Shown here in pieces: positions 55,598-64,000 of a stretch of 64,000 bases of DNA. Origin of the DNA: Psilocybe azurescens (taxonomy: Eukaryota > Basidiomycota > Agaricomycetes > Agaricales > Agrocybaceae). Every line of letters starts with the position of its first letter. Positions within the stretch are counted from its first letter, which is position 1. Below the pieces are notes generated by a model. The model searched no databases. It was not told the DNA's origin and saw only the letters and a list, made by a program, of their open reading frames with translations. Position numbers and translations under genes: made by a program. The DNA is taken from positions 62,001 to 126,000 of the forward strand of contig JAJIRX010000522.1 of assembly GCA_023853785.1 (NCBI GenBank). The letters are read 5' to 3'.

Positions 55598-58389
55598 ACT
55601 AACAAATCGACAAGTTAGGATGCCTAACAGGTTCCTTTTGAATAGCAATAACGCTCATTCTTTAACTCGCACCCTCATCCAGTGTGCTTTGTACTCAACT
55701 ATTCTATACGCGTGCGGCGTCATGGATGATGCGCCCAAAGGCTCTTTGGGCGCCAATCGTCAATCTGCGCAGCATGACAGACGGCACACCTACTCCCCAC
55801 CTCCAGAGGACTTTTCAGAAGCCGTCAAAAAACCATTTAGAAGTTTCTCCTTGCCGCAGCAAAGTCTGGCTCTTCTGACGGAACGAAATGGAGGTACTAG
55901 GACTGCCCCTATACACTCTTACATGTTCACCATCCTCATCATCTCACCTTTACGGCATTGGTAATGCACTCTTTTGTTCGAGAACGAGAATCCACTTATT
56001 GTATGACGCAAGATGCCACTACATCTGAGGGCTCAGCATTTCATGTGTGACGACTCTTGCCCATCCCTATCCCCCTCATGTGCTGTCCACGCCATCGATA
56101 TCACTGATATCTCGGCCAACTTGACCCACATCCTTCCTGTGTTCTATTCACGACGCCTCGTGTAGTGGACAACACACACTTCCTATCCCCACTCTCGCGT
56201 ATTTATCGGCCGGATCCGGATTGTTCATGCAAGCAAAGTTCGTGGAATCTGATAGGCGGCTCACTTCGAACTTCAACCGGCGATTCGCAAACCTTATGAT
56301 TTTTCCTCCAAGAGTACCTCCGGGAACGAACCGCGAACCGCGCTCCTGTTTATTTTGGTTGTTGTGCCCCTCCAACAACGTAGCAGATGGGAGGTGAATC
56401 TCATCAGAACTTTTACCGCCACCACTAATGGCACTCAAAAGTTTCTAGAATCTCCTCTCGTGAGCAGCGGGCAGCAAGGCACGCTTCAATGTGCGTTGTT
56501 TAAAAATCCCTTGAATACTATGTACACCTGTGGCTCTAATCCATGTTTTTGACTACCAAGTATGGAGGATTGGTAAATCTATAAACGCTCTTTCAATAAC
56601 AGCATTGTCTAGCATGGTATCGTTGCACCATACCCTGGTAAATATGCAACCCGCTTAAAGCACACTCGCATATACATAGGTCCAAAGCCCGCTGTACCGC
56701 TGTACGCTGCTTGCTTTGGAGGCAGTATCCGCGGTTTGAGGTTTGCGATACGTTGAACCGGTTCGCGAACTTTGCTCGCAGTGAGTGAGGTGCCCTTGGT
56801 TCATTGTGATCCCTTCATGCGGAAAATTCACCAGTCACGGAATGCACATTCGCATTCCATTTTCCGTACCTCTATGCCGTCATTCGATGGACGGGTACAG
56901 TACATTCCAGCCTGTGGAACCGACCACCGTATCTTTCAACATAATGAAACGTTTCTCGACGCCAGCCAATTTTATGACTCACTTCCACCCGGCTCTCGTC
57001 GGCAGCAGTACATATGCCCGCTTGACCTGCGCACGGTGCGAACGGCGACTAACGGTGAGCACCAATGACTCACAAATCCATCTACGTTCCTTCGTCGGTG
57101 AAGCTGCCAGTCCCATCGATCATCTGTGCATATGGACAGAAGCGGTCTCTTCTAAATTCCTGACAGCACGACGACAGCAATGCAACAGATCGTCGGGCCT
57201 ATCTTTCCTCTTCCCAGCTGCGTCTGAGCCCTCAGATACTCCATCCATTCACCCTGATTTACTCCTTCTTCACTCGTCATGATCACCCGGGATAGCGCCT
57301 CGTCCGACAGCACCTTTGGGAAATGCCTACCTCGATCTCGATCGTGTACGTGGGCAGCCCAGTGATGCTCCAGAAAATCCCGCGAAACACAACGTGTCAT
57401 CGATGAGACGGACCTGAGCCCCTACGCTGGAGCTCACATGCCTCTTCCTCTCTTCCGTGCCCTATGGATCTTATGCTCGGTTCTTTGTACACTGCCCGCA
57501 ACTATGAGGGCTGTCAGACGACCAGCTAGCGCTGAAAATACACGGGGCTTCTGTCCCCTCATGGTGGGCGAAAGCCGGTATATCACCTTTCATCTTCTGT
57601 GATTAATTTACATATCTGTGTCATGAGAATAGATCGCCCTCTTGTACGCGTATGCCAGCACATGCTGCTTTGCAGCATTTTATTTGGTCTATATATTCCC
57701 ACACAACTTTTCACATCCGAGTTCCCGTTGCTTGGGTAAGATAGACTATACTTCCATTTCGACAACATTCTCCCAAGATGACTCTATCGCACAGCCGTGT
57801 GTTAGCGCCCACTACAGCGGCATTGCCTTTCGCGGCCGACTTCGCATTCTCCATGATCTAAGTTTCTCCTTATAGCACGGCCATTGTTCTCTAAATTTAT
57901 GAACAATAGCGGGAAACTGTAAAACTATTCACCCGCAGTATGAATGGGACCCACAACTTTGCCTGGAGGTAAGAAATGAGGCCATTATCCCCGAGGCGCC
58001 ATACGATCTAACTATTTCTAAGATGTGGACGTCTTTCGTTCGCCACGGTCAGGGTCGGCCTGCAAGCAGTTTAGGCCCCTTTAATGATATGATGAACGAG
58101 TCGAGGGGGCATAGAAAGGGTAACGATACTCGATATGCCCAGAACAGTATTTGCCGTACCTGGGGTAATATGAGTAGCTTAGACACTTTATGGGATAAAA
58201 AATATGGTCTCTGAGATTTCTACGAGCGTGTACCTCTACGAGGCAGATTTTGAGTTTCCTTTCTGCTCATGTTTTTAGGCGGATGAACATTTTTTACTGT
58301 CCAGCCGTATGCTGTAAGTCGTGGCAATATAATGAATTTCTGCAGGGTATTTCAGTAGGGTTACAAAGGTTGTACATAAGATTCGGGCT
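55598..58389. other. Gene-poor interval of 2.8 kb
   Basis: No supported gene. It contains the inverted-repeat element at 56226-56785. A 165-codon plus frame (56785-57282) and an 82-codon minus frame (57400-57152) overlap each other on opposite strands, so at most one can be coding; neither has family support. Confidence 0.4.
56226..56785. mobile_element. Element with long imperfect inverted repeats (MITE-like)
   Basis: The left arm has GCAAGCAAAGTTCG (from about 56229) and, after an extra 25 bp, TTCAACCGGCGATTCGCAAA. The reverse complement of the right arm has GCGAGCAAAGTTCG and GGTTCAACGTATCGCAAACC (about 56782-56730). The interior holds GAACCGCGAACCGCG-type sequence. About 560 bp, no coding capacity. 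No target-site duplication identified. Confidence 0.45.
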
Positions 58390-60200
58390 TTAAGTATGAA
58401 CGTAGGTTCCTGCGAGTACGTACCCATAGACTCCAGTCTTAGGGTCTATGCGACGAACGTAGATGTACTTCTCCGATACTATACTGAACGGAGTCCCCTT
58501 TATGGGATGTTCGCTTTGATATGTAATTATACCTTGATGCATATCCGACTTATCACATCTATCTTCGTAGTAATGAAGGAATTGAGGCTGGAAGTATGGT
58601 GTAGAAGCTGCGGCCCTCTCATAAAAGCCATCAACGTGCCGCTCTTCGCACCAAGGTCCATCCAAAGTTAATTGTTTGAGGCATGGGAAAAACTCTTCGC
58701 AAAGTTCAAGGAGTTCATGCTGAGGTTTGTGCTCTTGAGTAAAGTGTAATTTTAGGACAGCTGGTGGTGATCACTCACCGTTTCCCCGTAGATATCCACA
58801 GTGTACTGATGTCCAGATACTCCAGCTTGGGAAGTGAACACAGCAGCTCTCTATGAAGGGGCCACACCCATTCGCCTCTTCCCAGTTGCGCTCGTAGTCC
58901 AAGCCTGACCAAAAGGAATGGGCATGTCTTTTCACTAACACCGGTGAGAAATTGATACGGTTGGCAGAGGTCTTCCCAAGGGACATTAGGACGACCTTGT
59001 TCGGGCCTGTGAAGGTCCAAACGTCTAAGCATCAGTGTCAATGATTCCAGGCCTTCATACGAGTCCAGATACGATATGAACTCTTTGTCCACTCGGGTAT
59101 CTGTATCAATCACTGGAAGCTTGATTTGCTCCTCCGTCAAGAGGTTCCATAAATGACTTGGCTCCACATAGCGATCCTGAAAGCGCAAGTTGTGGTGCAG
59201 GGTTAAGGATGCGAGCTTTCTGCGTTCGTGGAATAGGGACGCAATGTTTTCTGGTGCTGTCTCTATGCCTAGAAGCCCAAGATGCTCGATATTGGCGGGT
59301 ATAGAACGGAGCAGGTCCTCGTTTATTTTATCGTAACAGGTGCCCCCGTAGCGTTTTGACACTCTACCATTGACATTCAGGCGTAACAATTGAGTTGATT
59401 TGGAAATGAGATGACGTAGAATATGTCTGAATGCGACAAATCGGCTTTCCATCTCGGGGGTATTGGAATAATGATTAGGTCTGTCAAGCCACTCAACACA
59501 TAGTCTACAAGACATAGGCAAGTCAACGAACGGGAGAATCCAGCTAAAACTATCGTCAAACTCACTCATTTGGTGCTATGTTCAGTAACGCGTCTGCTAA
59601 CGCTTGATGTAACCACGTTGGCTCGTGCTTTCTTGGGTACCAGCTATTTTTCATTCGTATCCATCAATGAGCAAGTTAAAATATGAGAGAGAGGGAAAAG
59701 AGTACTTACATAACCTTCTTCACGCGCCTGAAGGACTCAAGTGCACGAGAGAGTGTATCGGAGCCTTTCAACATCTAACGGTGGAGATACTGTGCAGAGT
59801 TCTTCTTCAAAAAAATCCAGAGTAGTCGATAACCAGAGTACGAGAAAACTTGCTAGCAGGATGGCAATTCTTATCAACCAACGCTTCAAGCTGACGTAGT
59901 CTATCCCCTTGAGGCACTGCTGAGGTGCCGAGGGTGTATTTCTCAAGAAGCATCGGTTGAGCTATCGCTCGGAGAGTTGGGGAGGTCAGACATAAGTTTT
60001 TGAAGGTGGTCCCCTCCCCAGGAGTGATCGCCGTCTGCAAAAATACGCGTTAATCTAATATCCTCAACAGTTTTATCTGTAGTAGATGAACTGACCCAGC
60101 CGACAATCTCATTCAACATCTCGTTTGGCAGCGATGGAATCTGGACGATGTCAGTTGAGGTGGACTGAGGTTGTTTGCGTTCCTCAGGTAGCTTCGACAT
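58390..60200 (-). CDS. F-box-type protein with leucine-rich C-terminal region
   Basis: The N-terminus (MSKLPEERKQPQSTSTDIVQ) leads into an F-box-like segment IPSLPNEMLNEIVGW. After an intron come TTFKNLCLTSPTLRAIAQPM and SKFSRTLVIDYSGFF. The next exons hold leucine-rich strands (LRRLDLHRPEQ, LLCSLPKLEYLDISTLW) and the last reads ELCEEFFPCLKQLTLDGPWC to VLAGTYVHT. This suits an SCF ubiquitin-ligase substrate receptor; target unknown. Two insertions break the frame: the A7 run at 59809-59815 (YSGFF to EEELCTVSPP), and the C4 run at 58784-58787 at the last donor (STLWISTG to EHKPQHELLEL). Confidence 0.75.
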
Positions 60201-60730
60201 TGTGATATGTGCTCCGGCTGCTATCCACTCGAGACTTATCGCGTAGTTTACGCGTCAAATGCGTCGAATACAAATGCTGGGTGACGGACGGTAAGCTCTT
60301 GTTGACAGTGGGGATGGTCGAAGTCAAGACTGAAGTCGAAGTTGAGCCGAAGTTCAACAGGTCACGTTAGTTATAGTACCAAGCGTGCCCCTCTGCATAT
60401 AACCACCAAGGCCATATTCTCCGAGCTAACTGCGAATGGCCATCCTAGTGTTTTGTCACTGTTCTAGTGCCATTGTTCAGCCAATTTGTGTTTCTACATG
60501 TCTGCGTAGACACAGCTTAACAACAAAAACGTTCTTTCCTGTTCTTCTGCTCATCCTACCTTTCAAATCGATCGTCAATCAAGTGAAAAGACCACATAAG
60601 AGGAGTATAGTACCAGAAAGAATTGTCACTTAAATATACACATCGTATTATACAAATAAAATAAAATCTGAGGCGTAAATTTATGTCGTTGGAGCTATGG
60701 TTGAAAAATGAAGCGGTGATATAAAGCGAG
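60201..60730. other. Promoter of the F-box gene and 3' flank of the P450 gene
   Basis: Both neighbours are on the minus strand. No further feature seen. Confidence 0.5.
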
Positions 60731-62852
60731 TTACAGCTCGTCATCATTGATTAAGCTGACCGCCTTCGGCGTCCTTGGCGTTATTGAACATTTGAATGGT
60801 TTAAGATGGCTAAATCACAGTAGACATGTCAGTGTGCCCAATAAAACGGAACACCGTAGAATATTACCGACCTGATTGTTCCTGTTGTCTGTTCTTGCAC
60901 AGGTTCAACGACGACCCCGTTGCTCGAATATTTTGTAATGTCGAACACAGATAAAGACATGGCGCATGATATAAACATAGAAGAATCGGCTAGTAGCCTA
61001 CCTGAGAAACGACGAAAGTTCAGCCAATGCAAATATTCTCTTGCATAGCAAAGACTGGAAAGAGGTTAAATCATTTTACCTGGACAAATTCTGTTGAAAC
61101 TTAGGATTCCGCGCACACCAGTTATGTGAGATGAAAAAGGCGTACCTTCTTCCGAATCCAAAGCAGAAGTCTCTTGGATCTCGCTCGGGATTGGGTCCCA
61201 AAAATCTTTCCGGTTTAAAAACGAAATGGATCCGAGTAGACGTTAGTATCATGTGCCATCATCCTGTAAAAGATGTCTTTTAGCCTCTTAATTGGAAAGG
61301 AAACGCGTTCGCGATCCATACCATATATTGGTTATAACCAAGGCGCCCTTCGGGATCAAATAGTTGGCATGTACGTTATCCTCTGTGACGCGATGCGGCA
61401 CACCTATGATTTGCAATCGATTCAATCAGGGCTATGTGGCTTCTGGCAGAGTTATCCATACCAGTCGGGGTGACAGAGTGCCACCGTAGAACCTCAAGCA
61501 CAAAAGCGTTTGTGTACGGGAGATGTTCTCGATCAGCAAAAGTAGGAAGACGATCACTTCCGACGACTCTATCGAGTTCTTTCTGTGCATTCTGTGCAGC
61601 TTGGGGGTTTAATACTGCGGCCAAGAATATCGCGTAAATGGCGGACACGGTCTGCGAATAGTTCTATGTAGCCCCACACAGTCATATTGGTTTCCACTTA
61701 CAGTATCGGCTCCTCCGGAGTAGAGGGAAGCGGCAGACCACATAATATCATGCTCTTGACTGGGAGTGAAGCTCGGGGATTCGAGAAGTCGCGATGTGAA
61801 GGATTCTTTAGCTGTACCGGATGCCTGAGAGTACGATAAACAGCGATGGATATGAGATTGACTTGAGATTAATTAAGGGCTTACTATTTGCTTTTTGACA
61901 AACTGGTGAGGTCCTTCGGCCATATGTGCGAGTGTTTGGGCCCATTCTACTGCTATCTTTTGAATCCTGCTCCAGGGAACCACTGAGGTATATGTCGTAC
62001 TGAAACTGTTCTTAAAATGGAGGACCTTCCAGAACAGTGCTCGACTTACGTGCAGGGACAAGATTCACTAAGAAAACACCAGGGGCAGTGCTCAGAGAAA
62101 ATTGCTCGGTGGCCTCATCAGCCAAAGTGATGAATGGATCCTGCTTTTCCTTGATCTCGTAACCATGCGAGATGCGTAGAATAATGGCCCCAGCCGTTCT
62201 GTGGCAAAAGATGGATGTCTATAAATGAACGTTCTTCTAGCCAAAGAAGATGACATCTACAAATTAAAACCACGCCTACTCACTTTCGTACATGGGCAGC
62301 CAGATCACCAGGATTTGACAGGGTTCTTTTCAGGAACTGACGGGTTTCTGTCTCCTCCACGGTGTAAAAGCGCGACATGGCGGAATGCGTGCCAATGACC
62401 TGGTGGAATAACTTGCGATAGTTGCGGAAACGTTCACCATATGCAATGAGAACAAGGGTGTTTTTCCAGCCGACCATTTCCCCTCCCATCTGCATTACCG
62501 GTCTGTCAGAATAGACAGAGCTTTTCTTGTCAAGCATTTCAATTGCTTGATCTATAGTATTCAGAATTACTATTTGCTGGCCGAATACAGAGACGGAAAC
62601 GATATCGCCTATGACAATTCCTGTCAATGCATGTTCTAACAGGTGAGTTGGTGACATCCATACCCCATTTCTTCCCCCACTCCGCAAAAGTAAACCATTC
62701 CTGAGACGAAGGCATGTCAAGAAGATTACCGATGAAGGGCAGCTTCCGGGGACCTGGGGAAGAGGCTCCGATTTCTTTGTTAAAAGTTTCTTCAAGAGAA
62801 TTCCGGCAAAGGCGAAGGCTGCATACTCGAGGAAGGGAAAACGACTAGCCAT
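60731..62852 (-). CDS. Cytochrome P450 monooxygenase
   Basis: A membrane-anchored heme-thiolate monooxygenase, probably ER, for secondary metabolism or detoxification; substrate unknown. The N-terminal anchor is [18 protein letters not shown], followed by the Pro-rich hinge [16 protein letters not shown] and [20 protein letters not shown] (C-helix WxxxR-like position). The I-helix is [17 protein letters not shown], the ExxR helix is VLEVLRW, then [19 protein letters not shown] and the heme loop FGFGRRICPG. The C-terminus is [20 protein letters not shown] ending NDDEL. The heme loop is split by an 11-nt exon (AATTTGTCCAG). Three indels: one base missing at 62756-62759, one near 61951-61962, and one extra in the A5 run at 61217-61221. 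There are many small introns. Confidence 0.93.
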
Positions 62853-64000
62853 GATAACAGCTTCGTCAAGAAATGGTGAAGGCCAACAGGAAGGGGGATC
62901 CACAGTGCTTATATTATCTAGGTTGGCAACAATATAAGCTTTTCAAGGTTGCTCGGAGATTTGCTACTCGCATTTGCTTTGGCAACCCTAGGCCGAAAAG
63001 GGTTTCTAGGGGCTGGACTAAATCCTCGGAAACGTTACATACTGGTCTTCAACATAGTATCAATACTTACGCCCCAATGATGCGAATAGAATAGCGTTAA
63101 TCCTTAGGAACTCACCGGCGCCATCCCGGGAGTCAGTGTGGCATCCATCACTGGAGCCTTTGTGGCAGAAATCCGATCTGCACCGTCCCGAGAAAAGCGG
63201 TACGCTTACAAAATTTTTAAGCCGCGGGAACCACAGCGAAAGTGCGTTTTCAGCCTCGGGCCTCTCAGGTGTCACAATTGTCAATCATCCTCCTGAACAT
63301 TTTGGACGCCAACAGTGACGTATGTTCTTGCTTAGTGATCCATTGACCAACTGCAATGCAAATTGGAGGAAAAGATGAAAACCTTCGGATGTCTTCGGGA
63401 TTGCAAGATTACTGTCCGCCGAGAACGGCTTTCGGGTTCCTCCATATACTTGTCCCTAGCAAGTTGCACAAGTTCAAGAGCCTGCTACAACAAATTACCG
63501 GGACACTACCAGCCCGGGAACCTCTCAGCAGGCTATGAGGCGCGGCGAAGCCACAGCCAGATAACTATAAACGCTCCACTAAGAAAAGAAAGAAAGAAAG
63601 AAAGAAAAAAGAGCCCGGAAAATTCATAGCAGGACTTAAAATTTAATCCCTCGCATAAAACTTGATGATACAAATTCGACACACTAGATTATTATACAAG
63701 GCATCCAAATCAAATCAATGGTCTACACTGGTCTAAGCTGGATATTTTCACCCCTTTTTGTTAAAACAAGCTCCTACGATCCGTTGCTCAATGCCTCAAT
63801 GTTGGATAGAGGTCAGCTTGACATGTAAATACTGTGGCGTACCTGAGTGCAACTCGTGATATTGCCTGCTTCTACCTTGAGTCAGGAGAATTTGGGCCCC
63901 ACAGTAGAATTGCCATTGCTCAGAGGATGATTGGTGAGGTATATGTGGATGTCGGCGGAGCTCTGAACAGCAGCAGTGCTGTATATAGATACTGTACTTC
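62853..64000. other. Window end, no supported gene
   Basis: This holds the P450 promoter and about 1 kb without a convincing gene. A 74-codon minus frame (63284-63060) and plus frames at 63356-63629 have no support. Confidence 0.5.
63581..63610. repeat. AAAG microsatellite
   Basis: A near-perfect run of about seven GAAA/AAAG units. Confidence 0.85.

Overview
The window is nuclear DNA of a filamentous basidiomycete, most likely a mushroom-forming Agaricomycete. The evidence is dense genes with many short GT-AG introns (about 45-80 bp), a class I hydrophobin, a clampless1 (Clp1)-like regulator, a fungal cytochrome P450, an F-box protein, and several lineage-specific small membrane or secreted protein families.

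Layout. 1-5.6 kb: the 3' end of a Ser/Gln-rich gene, then two unrecognised multi-exon minus-strand genes, one with a tandemly duplicated exon-intron unit. 5.6-9.8 kb: a tandem cluster of secreted proteins with a histidine-phosphatase-like fold that lack both catalytic histidines (one intact copy, one truncated remnant, one copy with a frameshift), with duplicated promoters. 10.2-13.2 kb: eIF2 beta and mitochondrial ATP synthase gamma, divergent from a 163-bp intergenic region. 14-18 kb: a polytopic membrane protein and a tandem pair of four-helix membrane proteins. 18.6-21.7 kb: HSP20 and the FG nucleoporin NUP57/NUP54. 24.3-27.3 kb: the CAF-1 p60 (CAC2) WD40 subunit. 28.4-33.1 kb: a low-complexity protein, an MFS monocarboxylate-type transporter and RPB9. 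33.1-36.1 kb: no gene I can support. 36.2-39.1 kb: a hydrophobin and ribosomal protein eL27. 39.9-48.6 kb: small lineage-specific membrane proteins, a MITE-like inverted-repeat element, a 98-bp tandem repeat, a short-chain dehydrogenase and a small Cys-rich protein. 49-54 kb: a cyclophilin-40 co-chaperone, a membrane protein whose reading frame runs on into a C2 domain, and the Clp1-like gene. 55-58.4 kb is gene-poor and holds a second inverted-repeat element. 58.4-62.9 kb: an F-box protein and a cytochrome P450.

The conserved genes (translation initiation, ribosome, ATP synthase, nuclear pore, chromatin assembly, Pol II, Hsp90 co-chaperone) are ordinary housekeeping genes and do not form one pathway. 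A strong window-wide signal is technical or evolutionary: about 28 apparent single-base insertions or deletions, mostly in homopolymers, break the frames of otherwise conserved and essential proteins. They look like uncorrected consensus errors, so any apparent pseudogene here needs resequencing first. The most interesting biology is the cluster of catalytically dead secreted phosphatase-fold proteins, plus several very small genes. All exon coordinates come from reading splice signals by eye; no similarity search was run.
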